The notes below the pieces were generated by a model. The model did not search any database. It saw only the letters and a list, made by a program, of their open reading frames with translations, and had not been told where the DNA came from. Shown in pieces: positions 10,377 through 20,418 of a stretch of DNA of 64,000 nt (within the stretch, counting starts at the first letter, position 1; each line of letters begins with the position of its first letter). The DNA is taken from assembly GCA_031769625.1 (NCBI GenBank), contig JAUIMM010000888.1:806001-870000 (forward strand). The letters are read 5' to 3'. Made by a program: the position numbers and the translations under genes. Source of the DNA: Taudactylus pleione (Eukaryota > Chordata > Amphibia > Anura > Myobatrachidae).

Positions 10377-10759
10377 TTGTTAAAGTGTGCATGTCCTGTT
10401 TATACAACATAAGGGTGGGTGGGAGGGCCCAAGGACAATTCCATCTTGCACTTCTTTTTTTTCTTTGCATTATGTACAGTTTGGGGCCTAGTTTTTCTAA
10501 CTGCCATCCTGTCTGCCACTGCAGTGTCACTCCTAGATGGGTCACGTGTTTGTGCCGCCCACTCGTGTCGCTTAGCATAGTCATCCAGCTACCTCGGTGC
10601 AACCTTTTGGACATGAAAACACTATTGTGAGGTGTGAGGTGTTCAGAATAGACTGGAAATTAGTGGAAATTAAGGTTATTGAGGTTAATAATAGCATAGG
10701 AGCAGAGAAACCAACAAATTCTGTGATTTTAGCTGTTTTTATGCTTTTTAAAAAAAAAA

Positions 10760-10900
10760 TACAGATCCAAAACACAAAACCCAGAACCCAAAACACGGAA
10801 GGGTGGTTTTGGCAAAACCAATCCAGATCCAAAACACGAAGAAAGATCCAGATCCAAAACCAAAACACAAAACACGAAAAGTGGCCGGTGCACACCCCTA
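10760..10900 (+). repeat. Subterminal CAAAACAC repeats at hAT 3' end
   Basis: The last 140 bases are a strand-biased A/C-rich tract with several CAAAACAC(G/A)AA and GATCCA motifs, ending GTGCACACCCCTA. It differs from the 5' end apart from the terminal bases, so the two ends are asymmetric. It recurs in all copies that keep their 3' end. Confidence 0.7.
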
Positions 10901-11710
10901 GTTATGACGTAATTTTCGCCAGATTTACTCATCCCCATATTCAATTTCAAAAACTTTTCGCAGTCTTTGTTAAAAATCGGGGATAAGTTTTCACCACTGT
11001 TTAGGTGGCGAAAAAAAGTGTCCCCTGCAAGTAATCTGTGTAAAAAAAAAATGTAAGAAAAACCTCAGGACACACCAAAAAATTTACTTTTGGGGGCGAA
11101 ATAAAAAAATGTTGGGAAACAAACTTAAAAACTGTCGAAATAGCCTCAGGAAGGGGGGTCCCCAAGTTTGCTGTAGGTGTTTTCTAGAATGCGGGTGGTT
11201 GCAGCAGGTGCATTTTTGATGAATTTGAAAAAATCACTTTAGATACTTAAAAATATGCTTACACCCATTTTCAATTACCTTAAATTTGATGGGACTAATT
11301 ATTTAAAAAAAAAATTAAAACATAAATGCTATTCTTCACCTCTTCTTCACAGGCGCATTTATGCACTTGCCGCGGCTATTTAAAAATCCAAAATACCTTC
11401 AGCAGGCCAAATCGGTGGTACCCATAGTGATCCCCCATTTTAGACCATCTTTTGATGGGGGGACAGGATGATTTCCACTAAACTGATTGGGCTTTACGAT
11501 ACTTACCTTTCCGCTAGGTCCCGTTTTTGCCAGATCCTAATTGAATACGGTGATAAGTAGGCAGGCCCCTGATAATTTATCCCCTCCTAAAACGGTGATG
11601 ATGGCGAAAAGTCAGACCTCAGACTTTTTATCTCAAATTGAATATGGCCCTATGTGTTTTAAAAATACCATGTTATTAAAAAAAAGGGCATGGCCCCGCC
11701 CCACAAAAAA

Positions 11711-11960
11711 CAACCAGCACCGGGCTTTGGAGACCCAGTACTGGTTGTGCTACATACAGGGGACAAACAACGTAGGGGTCCCCAGTATTAAGCACAACCA
11801 GCACCAAGCTTTTCAGAACCAGTCCTGGTTGCCAAAATACGGGGGACAAATGATGTAGGGGTCCCCTGTATTCAGCGCAACCAGCACTGGGCTCTGAGCC
11901 GGTCCTGGTTCTGGAAATACAGGTGGAAAAAATTAATAGGGTCACCCTGTGTTTACCAGA
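11711..11960. repeat. Imperfect ~83-bp tandem repeat, three units
   Basis: Three units begin CAACCAGCAC at about 11711, 11795 and 11878, each followed by an (A/T)CTGGTT element and a block like GGGGACAAA..GTAGGGGTCCCC. A fourth partial unit is cut near 11975. Divergence between units is high, so it is old. Confidence 0.7.
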
Positions 11961-12236
11961 ACCAGCACCGGACCCTTTCTAGCGGGGGTGGTGATGCCAC
12001 AGCCAGGGGAGCCCTCTCACCAGGCCCCCCAGCCAAAGCATCACCCCTGACCGCTAGTCAGCCCAGGTCAGGGATCCCTGGGGAACTCTGGACCCCACCA
12101 ATAAAGGGGTCCCCCTCTCCAGGGCACCCCAGGCCTAGGCTGTTAGCCCTGGGCTATCCCCGGCACCCCTGACCGGTGGGTGCCGGGTTGATTATGTTAT
12201 GTGTGGTGCAAAGAAAGAAGTAATTAAAATATTGTC

Positions 12237-12355
12237 TTTTGCTGTGGAACTACAGGTCCCAGCTAGGTTCCCCCGCATGCTGTTACTTGGAGAACCACAA
12301 GTATCAGCATGTGGAGCATTACAGACCTGCTGGTACCTGTAGTTCCACAGCAAAA
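12237..12355. repeat. Foldback element
   Basis: TTTTGCTGTGGAACTACAGG near 12237 and its complement ending near 12355 form arms of about 27 bp, followed by a further imperfect pairing of GCATGCTG and CAGCATGT. It is a hairpin MITE with no coding capacity. Confidence 0.7.
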
Positions 12356-12774
12356 GCAATGTTAAAAACCACACAACACACACACCGTTGAAAAGTAATA
12401 TTATATTAAAACATACATGCACACACACATGTACGCACACATGCGCAAACTATCTCACATACTCACCTAGTAAGCCTGTAGCTAATCTATCCTCTTCTCC
12501 AGTAGAATATCAAATGGAGTCCCCTTGCTTTCTAACCCCCCACACCCGTTCATTGCAGGCATCCATGTCCCCCTTCAGTTTACCTCCCCCCCTCCCACAT
12601 TACAGGCATCCATATTATCAGATATTGCAGCCCTCACCTTCAGCTACAAGTGTCCCCTGGCATTGGTGGTCAGTGGGGGGAGGGGGAGAGGCTTACTTAC
12701 CATTTCAAATAGGCTTTTAGGTCTCCGCGTATCCCTGACGTCTTTTTCCTCTGCAAGCGCTGGAAAGTCTGGAG

Positions 12775-13034
12775 TCCGGTGGGGAGTGTACAGGGAGTGG
12801 CCATCGTTCGTCGTTCGTTCTGTGAAGTGTGAACGAATTCCTTAACGAAAATCGTCATGTAGGACAGTCAGAAGGGACGATGAACGAAAACTACCAACTA
12901 CAAACGGGAGCGGGCATTGGTAGTTTTCGTTCATCGTTACAACTCTCAATCTGGTCAATTTTTTTCTGAATGACTTAACGATATTGTTAACGACAAATTG
13001 TTCAAAAAATCGTTACATGTGTACGCACCTTTAG
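12775..13034. repeat. Hairpin repeat with perfect 20-bp arms
   Basis: Positions 12878-12897 and 12917-12936 are perfect 20-bp inverted repeats (CGATGAACGAAAACTACCAA and its complement), surrounded by CGTTCGT/ACGAA motifs. The right boundary looks like CATGTGTACGCACCTTTA. The left boundary is not clear. Confidence 0.55.
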
Positions 13035-14259
13035 ACAGAATCACTTGAGCTTCTATGCCAACCGGTCCTCAGGTCACATTTTCCACTCACCCTATCAGTG
13101 TCTTGGGTGCCATATTTAAACCAGGAAGTACTGGTAGCACAATGTAAGTACAACTTCTCACCTAAAGGACCAATGGCCTGATTTAGAGATGGACGCATTG
13201 TCGAACTGCGCAAGCTTCAAGTTTCATTACCAATGTCGCTCGCAGGGAGGATTTATTCATATAGTGAATGACTCAAATGCAGGTGTGTCACAACCATTTT
13301 TGGGGCATGTTTCTGTCTGCGACTGCTATCCCGGACGCAGTAAAAATGGCTCCGCACATCTTTAATGAATAAGCTGTTGCAGCTTTACTGATCACTTAAA
13401 TCTTAGTACAACATACTGTATAGGAATATTAGGAGTTATTCGCAAGAGATTTAAGGTTATTACAGTTGTTCAGTTACATAAAAATAATTCAGGCTTCCAA
13501 TCATTTTAGGTAGGAAGAAAGGAAATTATTGTTGCATTAAGATAATGTTATTTTTATTCTTACAGGAGACACAGAAATCGAAAGTGCATCTGACTGATAA
13601 TGGGAAAGAAACTTTTAAAAGCTTTAAATCTGTTCTTCTTTCCTCATTATGATCTGTCTAGTTTCGCACTGATCCAGCCGTCAACCTGAAAAATGCTAAA
13701 TAATTTCTAAAAGACACAAGAATCCATTTTTTTTATTGCTTTGCATTGTCAGAATAGGCAGTGCTGCTGTTTTCCTGTGCAGAACTGTTCCCAGATATTC
13801 CACATTAGAGACATAAACGCCCGCACGTTTCAGTTGGGAGCCAGTAAGCAGGTAACCTAAACAACTCATATTAACTTATCTAAAAATAACGACACTGACA
13901 ACCATATGGAGTCAAAATGGGTCAAAACTTTTATTTACATTTCCAAAATAAAAAACTTATGAAGGCAAAAGAAAAAATGGCAGATGACCAGTGTCAACCC
14001 TACTTACGCTAACCAGATGACAGCAACAAACTTGCAAGGCCAATTGTCCTTTTCAAAGGCAAGTGCTAGGTACAATCCCTCCTCCCATACAACTAAAAAG
14101 TGTCCCTTTGCCACACACCTCAGTAGGGTAAAGTCAGCCTAAATAATGTACTGAAAGGGAGCGCACCCAGATGGTATTGCAGTGAGCTAGCCACTGGATT
14201 GGCGTTCCCTAGTGCCAACGCTCGGAAAACCAGTGTCTGCCACCATACGTAAACCAAAC
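13035..14259. other. Intergenic, no gene seen
   Basis: A possible isolated MITE end (GGCCTGATTTAGAGATGGACGCA) lies at 13174. The rest is AT-rich and looks unique. No convincing coding sequence or RNA gene was found. Confidence 0.5.
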
Positions 14260-15630
14260 TATCTAAAAGCCTAAAAATACTCTCCAAGAACAAAAACAAA
14301 CTCTCATCAGTCAAATGAACACCATCCTGCCTAAACAGATGGGATCCTTAAACCGATTAAAGGGTAGTCATCTACGGACCCCTTCCCCCAATGCTGAAAC
14401 TCTCCTGGAAACCATAGTGTTAAACTTCTGCTTTGCTTTGTCCATGACAACACCCGAGGAATCCCTCCTAGGAATAATGGCCGACCAAGAAGACAAGCAT
14501 TAGGGCCACCAACCAGCAATCACCTCAATATCTCTGGCCATATTAAATCGCAGATCAAGGGTCATTCCCCCAAGATTAATGACCAATAAACCAGGAGGGC
14601 CAAAAGAGTCAGCAGCAGAGACTAAACCAGCTGAAAGAGACCCCCAGCTGATACCACACTGGAGTTGCAGGCCCAAGGTGACCTCAAGGCTCAGTAAACA
14701 AAAGAATGTCCTACAAACCATATGGGACAAACATCCAAAGTAAAGAAATTAATTAAAATAAACAACAATCAACAAACCCAAATAGACAAACAAGAAAAAG
14801 ATCAAGGGGGAGGGGTGTGAGAGACAGGAAATTGTAATTTATCCTGAGGAAAAAAACTGAAAAACCTGCCAAGTTAATGAATAATAAATGAAAAATTAGT
14901 CAATCAAAATTGTAAAAACAACAACAAACAAGGAAATTCTGGATGCAGGGGCAAATAGAGAAAGGCAGAATCCATATCAATGTTTCCCAAACAAGCTCCC
15001 GGTCCCTGTGCTTTAACCAAAAGCTTGTCAAAGGATTGATAACAAACCCATGAAGCGGTCTCCGGAATTGTGTCATCGACTGACCGTCCCGGAGGTAGAG
15101 AGGGCTTGGATAATGCAAAAAAGACCCAGGAACATTTATGGACTCAACACCGAACAGGGGCCCAATCATGTGCCCCAAGCGGACCTCTTTGGTGACTTTT
15201 TCCACCAAGATGTGGGGCAACTCAAAAGCAGACCGCAGATTCCTACCACAGCACTAGAAATTCAAAGCCAAAACCCCTTGACAAAGCCATCACGCAAAAA
15301 TGTTGCCGTGTCCCATTACGGGTACCAATCAAGCCATTTGTCCATGGCACCCACACTAATAGGTGATGGGGCCTTACTGCCCAGCACCAGAAAACTTTGC
15401 AGCTGGGGAAGTTCTAGACAGATTAGGGCAGTCATTGGCTTCACATCGAAGACTGAGGTGTCAAACAGTACACTGAATTCATACATTGCAATTGCCATAG
15501 TTAAAGGGAGGAGGAGGAAGAGGAAGAGGAGCTGAACAGTGGGAAATGGCAGCTTCATCTGCATTGGTGGCGGGCTGCATAACATCAAGCCAGACCTCAA
15601 CGGTTTTACAGCAACGTCCATGATGCGCAA
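14260..15630 (-). pseudogene. DIRS-type retrotransposon remnant (RT and SGNH-like hydrolase)
   Basis: On the minus strand several frames together resemble a DIRS/Ngaro-type polyprotein. From 15380 the peptide APSPISVGAMDKWLDWYP leads, after an in-frame stop, to DTATFLRDGFVKGF. A shifted frame gives NLRSAFELPHILVEKV and KEVRLGHMIGPLF near 15150-15250, another gives GRSVDDTIPE near 15060, and GNIDMDSAFLYLPLHP near 14950-14990 matches the first RT aspartate motif. After an A-rich gap (14735-14930) a hydrolase-like part follows: LLVINLGG near 14590, then RQDGVHLTDESLF near 14320, whose DGVH resembles the last SGNH block. Known DIRS-group elements pair RT with tyrosine recombinase, and some carry such a hydrolase. 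The recombinase is not visible. Stops and shifts show it is dead. Confidence 0.7.
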
Positions 15631-16142
15631 ATCATGTTGCTTCAGTTACAGCTCCAAACCACATCCCTGACAAAATAAAACAACCATGATTAAGATACAG
15701 AGAGCAAATCACATTCATTCCACAGGGCGCAATTCGAGATAACAAGCAGAAAACATGCGAAAACCTTGCAGCCAATTTTTATATAGAACCAGTGCACATC
15801 CTTCCCAATGCCGCACTTCTTCTTAGTGTCTGCCCTTACCAATGCTGTTCCGCATATGAGGACGCATCCCTTGGAGCACCACCATGTTGACGTAATGGGC
15901 AATACCACCCAGCTTACCCTCCAAAGTATAAATACCGCTACTACTGCATAACCTGTGATGCTGGCATGATCACTATGCAGAACACAACCTATGTGGACGT
16001 TTGGCCCTGCGACGCCAACGTCAGCCTGAGCTGGCCCTGGACAGAGAGGAAGATCAGAACTAAGGACCCAATCAGAGTCCATATCACCTGACAACCCTGT
16101 GCCACACCGCAGAGGATATCGGGCTGTCCTCTGCTCCAACAC
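15631..16142 (-). other. Possible upstream part of the DIRS remnant
   Basis: A 150-residue minus-strand open frame and flanking sequence precede the RT remnant in the right orientation. I do not recognise a gag or zinc knuckle in it, so attribution to the retroelement rests on position alone. Confidence 0.3.
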
Positions 16143-16435
16143 AACCAGACTTCACACTTGTCCAAATAAAAGAACTATTCTTTAATATTGTATTTAGTTT
16201 TGTTTTATGACATCCACTTTTAAATAAAATGCAAGGTGCCATCTTGAGTCTATCCAGATTTCCCTTTCTGAGAACAGCCGCCGTGTGTATGAAAAAGCTA
16301 CGGTGACGTGGAAATCGGTGTGGTAAAAAGAACAACAGTGTTTAGAAAGACAGTCAATAGGTCGAAACCAGATGGCCGACAGGCAATAGGTCGACAGGGT
16401 CAATTGTCGACAGTTAAAAGGTCAACATGGGCTAA
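16143..16435. other. Intergenic with GGTCGACA-type short repeats
   Basis: From 16352 to 16430 there are variants of AATAGGTCGACAG / AAAAGGTCAACATG about every 20 bp. The tract seems to resume after the MITE at 16899 (TTGTTAAAGGTCAGCA). No gene is seen. Confidence 0.5.
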
Positions 16436-16898
16436 GGGCCTAATTCAGCAGTGCACGATGTTCGGGAATCTGTGCAAGCTCCAGACCCGTTCTGTGCATA
16501 AACTGGCAGCAGACTGTCAGCGATTGACAGTCAGCTGCCATTTGGGTGCGGGGAGACGGCGGCGATTGGCCTCCGTTTCCTGAAAAACAGGCGTGTCGAC
16601 GCCGTTGGGGGGAAGGGAACAGGCCAGGATCTCAGTCGGCTGACGGAAGTTTTCTGGCCTCTTCCTCACAGCTGCAACGGCCGGCTGCGGGACCCTTAGC
16701 CGGCCGATGTTTCCGCAGAGTACCCGATGCTGCGTTGGACAACGCAGCTCGGATATCTAATTCAACAGGAGACGTGATGCCCCCTGCTGTATAACCATAT
16801 CAGCACAGACGGAACAGCTAAGCTGCCTGCGAGCACTACACACTACAGTATATGTGTGCGAGCAGCTTAGCAATTCCGTCTGAAGCTGAATCAGGCCC
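16436..16898. mobile_element. Harbinger-like MITE
   Basis: The ends are GGGCCTAATTCAGC and GCTGAATCAGGCCC. Flanking triplets are TAA (left) and AAA (right), an imperfect 3-bp duplication. The interior is GC-rich with no credible ORF. Confidence 0.65.
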
Positions 16899-17050
16899 AA
16901 AGTTCGAAATTGTTAAAGGTCAGCACAGAAAAGGTTGTCACTTTTTTCTCTTATTTTGGCCATAATCCTCACCCTAACCCTCCTCCTGGTACCAAATCCT
17001 GTCCCACCAAATAGTGCTTGACACTGACAGTCTCCTTTCACAGCCCAGAG

Positions 17051-17970
17051 CTGTAAATACACTTTTTGGTGCCCTGTGTCAGAAAGAGCATTGGCGCCCC
17101 CCATCCCTATTTTTCAAATAGGGACATAAGAAGCGTATCCAAAAAAGGGCCATAGCCTCATGGGGAAGGGCCAGAGAAGAGATAGGGGAGGCCAGGAGAT
17201 GCTGAAGATAAAAGAAGAGGAAGCTACAAGTGAGAATTATAATAAACAGAAAATTGACAGGCCCGAACCAGGGGCGTCTTAAGAGAGGAGGGGGCCCATG
17301 TGCATTCCCAGTGCCGGGCCTCCTCTTCTCTCCCCGGCGGCCGGCAGCTGACTGATGTGGCTGGCCGGTCACCGCAGAGTCAGTGGACTCTGGGCACATT
17401 TTCCGGTGTTCTGTGCAGCGCTGACACCCGACGCTGGACCACGGCATTCTTGCCGACAATCAGCTTCCTACTTCTGGGAGGGTGCTGATTGTCAGCTAAC
17501 AGCGGAGGGCGTGTCCGGACATTTATGTCACATTGGGGGCGGGTCGCATCATCATGTCCCCGCCCCCTCTTCACAATGCCGTTATTTTCACCATTGTGAA
17601 GCAGGGGGCATGGCCACGATGACACGATTCAGCGCGAATCGCGTCACCACCCCCCCCCGCTGCGGGGGTTTCTAGTTTATTCTGGGAGGAGGTCGGGTGG
17701 GTTGGTGGCTTCCGGGTGGCTTGCCTGCCTTTCCAGGGGGGTGGGAGCACCACCCAAAAATCGGGAGGCTCATGGACAAATCGGGAGGGTAGGCAAGCCT
17801 GGACCACGGACAGGTGAGTTTTAGATAATATGGGTGCAGGATGTGCTGGACATGGGGACCCATGTGCACCGCACACCCTGCACCTATTATAGATATGCCC
17901 CTGGCCCAAACAGCGCCGCCTGCCCTGTGGTGCCCTGTGCCATGGCACAGGTCGCACTACCCTAGTTACG
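17051..17970. repeat. Repeat family D, split by a hAT MITE
   Basis: Sequence from TGTAAATACACTTTTTGG to CCCTAGTTACG matches the repeat that starts at 63742 and runs off the window. Both share AGAAAGAGCATTGGCGCCCCC and GGGGAAGGGCCAG. The copy here is interrupted at 17269-17903. Confidence 0.75.
17269..17903. mobile_element. hAT-type MITE, 635 bp
   Basis: Termini are CAGGGGCGTCTTAAGAG and (complemented) CAGGGGCATATCTATAATAG. The flanks GCCCGAAC (17261-17268) and GCCCAAAC (17904-17911) match at 7 of 8 bases. The paralogous repeat near 63941-63952 reads straight through this point, giving a pre-insertion site. The interior has no transposase. Confidence 0.85.
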
Positions 17971-18839
17971 GCCTTGCGCAGGATCGTGGCAATCCATCGC
18001 AGATGGATAGTTACCTTCAGGCCAAACGGGAAGCAATCGGGAAGCCGACTGCCTAAATACCGGCAGCCAGCTTCCCGACTGTCATATCCCGGCAAGAGTG
18101 AAATGACGGGTGTCTAGATGTAGACGCCCGCATTTCCGCGACGCCGGAAGACCGGCGCCCGGCATCACGATCGTAGTGATGCCAGGCGCCGTGAGCAGAC
18201 AGCCGCGGGGGGGAGGGTTAGGTTTAGGGCTCCCGGGGGGGACTTAGGGTCAGGCACCCCCCCGGGAGGGTTAGGGTTAGGCTAGGCGGTATTTCAGACC
18301 CATTCCGGCCAAACGGCTCTACTAAGCCTCTGCAGCTGCGGACAAATCCACTAAGGCTCACTAGAGCATGCCCGGAAAATGGTCCCAACACGCCTGCCAT
18401 TTTCTAACCAATCTTCCAAATCTTCCCCAAATGCTGACTGCCTGTCATTCACTCAATAAATCTTCTCTGCGACGGCAGTCACTAATCCATCGCTGCGGGT
18501 GCACAGTACGGATTTGACGCACGTACTGTAGCAAAAAAATTCACACCACTGCGTCCACTGCATCGGAATTGCGTCCAGGCCCAAAGTCTGTGATGTTCTT
18601 TTTGCCCTTTTCTCCAGTTACATTATAAAATAATTTTATTAGGTGGGTTTTTTTGTCACTATGGGGCATATTCATTATGATAATTATAGGGGGCCGGGTG
18701 GCCTTCGATAGTTAAGTATCCAACTCACTGCAAGTAGCAGCCATGGATACAAAACCACTGAAGCAATTCAAGATTTGCTCCGGTGCAGAAACAGCAGGGA
18801 CAGACGCAGAATTGTTGAGGGGGGGTTTCCAGAATATAT
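17971..18839. other. Intergenic, no gene seen
   Basis: It contains GC-rich hairpins (GGCATCACGATCG/TAGTGATGCC at 18161-18185) and a G-rich degenerate GGGTTAGG stretch at 18208-18290. GCGTCCAGGCCC near 18570 may be an isolated MITE end. Confidence 0.5.
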
Positions 18840-18983
18840 TAGGGGTGAGCGGATTCGGTTCTACTCGGTTCCATTCGGATTTAAAAACCGAATCTTATTG
18901 GCTGTCACAAGTTTTGGATAGCCAATAAGATTCGGTTTTTAAAACCGAACGGAACCGAGTAGAACCGAACCCGCTCACACCTA
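18840..18983. mobile_element. 144-bp foldback hAT MITE
   Basis: The element starts TAGGGGTGAGCGG and ends CCGCTCACACCTA, like the large hAT family. Its halves are near-perfect inverted copies (arms with CTACTCGGTTCC, ACCGAATCTTATTGGCT). Flanks GAATATAT and GTATATAT match at 7 of 8 bases. It encodes nothing but shares the terminal 13 bases of copy 1. Confidence 0.85.
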
Positions 18984-19570
18984 GTATATATACAGTGTAT
19001 ATATTAGGGGTGAGCGGGTTCGGATTTCTGAAATCCGAACCCCCCCGAGCCCCCCCGATCCGAGGCCGATCTGAGTCAGGCTCGACTTTTCCCGCCTGAC
19101 TCGGATTCTGAAATCGAGGCAAAACGTCATCATCCCGCCTTCCGGGTCTCGCGGGTTTTGGATCCTATATAAGGTACCCGTGTTGGCGCCATTTTCTCAC
19201 TCGGCTGTGGACAGTGCAGAGGGATGGTGGGAGTTAGGGCTGGCTGGGCTGTGTAGTGTAGTGTACTTTAGTGTAGTGCAGTGTAGTGTTGTGCTGTGCT
19301 ACTGTTGTCCATAGGGGCTGTGTCCACTCCTTCAAAGTCCATAGGGGCTGGCTGTGTTGTGCTGTGCTGCTGTTGTCCATAGGGGCTGTGTCCACTCCTT
19401 CAAAGTCCATAGGGGCTGGCTGGACTGTGTTGTGCAGTCAGTTGTCCATAAGGGCTGTGTCCACTCCAAAGTCCTGTGCAGTGTCCCAGTCCTAAAGGGG
19501 TGCTGTAGTGTTGTCCAGGGGGTGCTCTGTCCATCAGGGGTGCTCCCCCCAAGTGCTATAAAAAAAAAAA

Positions 19571-20368
19571 TTTCTGTGTTTGTGAATTGTGTGCACTGTG
19601 GCTGCACGTGCATCAACAAAGGAGCAGCACCAAGCGTGCGCCTGTGTCCCATAGGTAAAGGGCCAGCTGGCTTGACCGTTAAAGGGTGCTGTAACCCCCA
19701 AAGGGCTCTCCAAACAAAATAAAAATATTTTTTTTGTGTTTGTGAATTGTGTGCACTGTGGCTGCACGTGCATCAACAAAGGAGCAGCGCCAAGCGTGCG
19801 CCTGTGTCCCATAAGTAAAAGGCCGGCAGGCTTGTCCATTAAAGGGTGCTGTAACCCCCAAAGGGCACTCCAAATAAAATAAAAAAAAATAAATTTGTGT
19901 TTGTGAATTGTGTGCGCAGTAGCCGCACGTGCATCAACAAAGTAGTGCCAAGCGTGCGCCTGTGTCCCATAAATAAAGGGCCGGCTGGATTGACCGCTAT
20001 AGGGTGCTGTAACCCCCAAAGGGCACTCCAAACAAAATAAAAAAAAAAATTCTGTGTTTGTGAATTGTGTGCACTGTGGCTGCACGTGCATCAACAAAGG
20101 AGCAGCGCCAAGCGTGCGCCTGTGTCCCATAAGTAAAAGGCCGGCTGGCTTGTCCGTTAAAGGGTGCTGTAACCCCCAAAGGGCACTCCAAACAAAATAA
20201 AAAAATATTTTCTGTGTTTGTGAAGTGTGTGGGCTGTAGCTGCACGTGCATCAACAAAGGAGCAGCGCCAAGCGTGCGCCTGTGTCCCTTAAGTAAAGAG
20301 CCGGCTGGCTCATTTCTTAAAGGGTGGTGTAACCCACAAAGTGCACTACTCTCCAGCAAAAATAAAAA
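19571..20368 (+). repeat. 160-bp leader array, five units (copy 2)
   Basis: Five units of 154-164 bp with an average more diverged than in copy 1. Most carry the CTGCACGTGCATCAACAAAGGAGCAGCGCC variant region in place of AAGTAGTGCC. A partial unit joins the start codon region. Confidence 0.9.
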
Positions 20369-20418
20369 TTCTGTGTTTGTGTGTGCCTTAGCCGCACATA
20401 TATATCAATATAACATAA

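Larger units (their letters stand above)
3717..10900 (+). mobile_element. Complete autonomous hAT transposon (copy 1)
   Basis: A full-length 7184-bp element bounded by TAGGGGTG and CACCCCTA and by an exact 8-bp duplication GTTATGAC. From left to right it has a palindrome-rich 5' end, a TATA box, a leader with short CCATAGGGGCTG repeats, eighteen 160-bp units, the transposase gene, a 3' UTR with a conserved hairpin, and an A/C-rich subterminal zone with repeated CAAAACAC. It interrupts a family A MITE, and the related copies of that MITE show the uninterrupted sequence. The open reading frame, exact duplication and near-identity with copy 3 point to recent movement. Confidence 0.95.
3680..11650. 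mobile_element. Harbinger-like MITE family A, split by hAT copy 1
   Basis: The left end GCCGTATTCAGTTT at 3680 and the right end TTGAATATGGCCC at 11650 belong to one roughly 800-bp element, flanked by TAT on both sides (3677-3679, 11651-11653). The 7184-bp hAT copy 1 sits 37 bp inside the left end. Its interior (10909-11650) is recognisably the inverted equivalent of the other family A copies at 36058, 52511, 55272 and 61260. It is non-coding. Confidence 0.75.
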
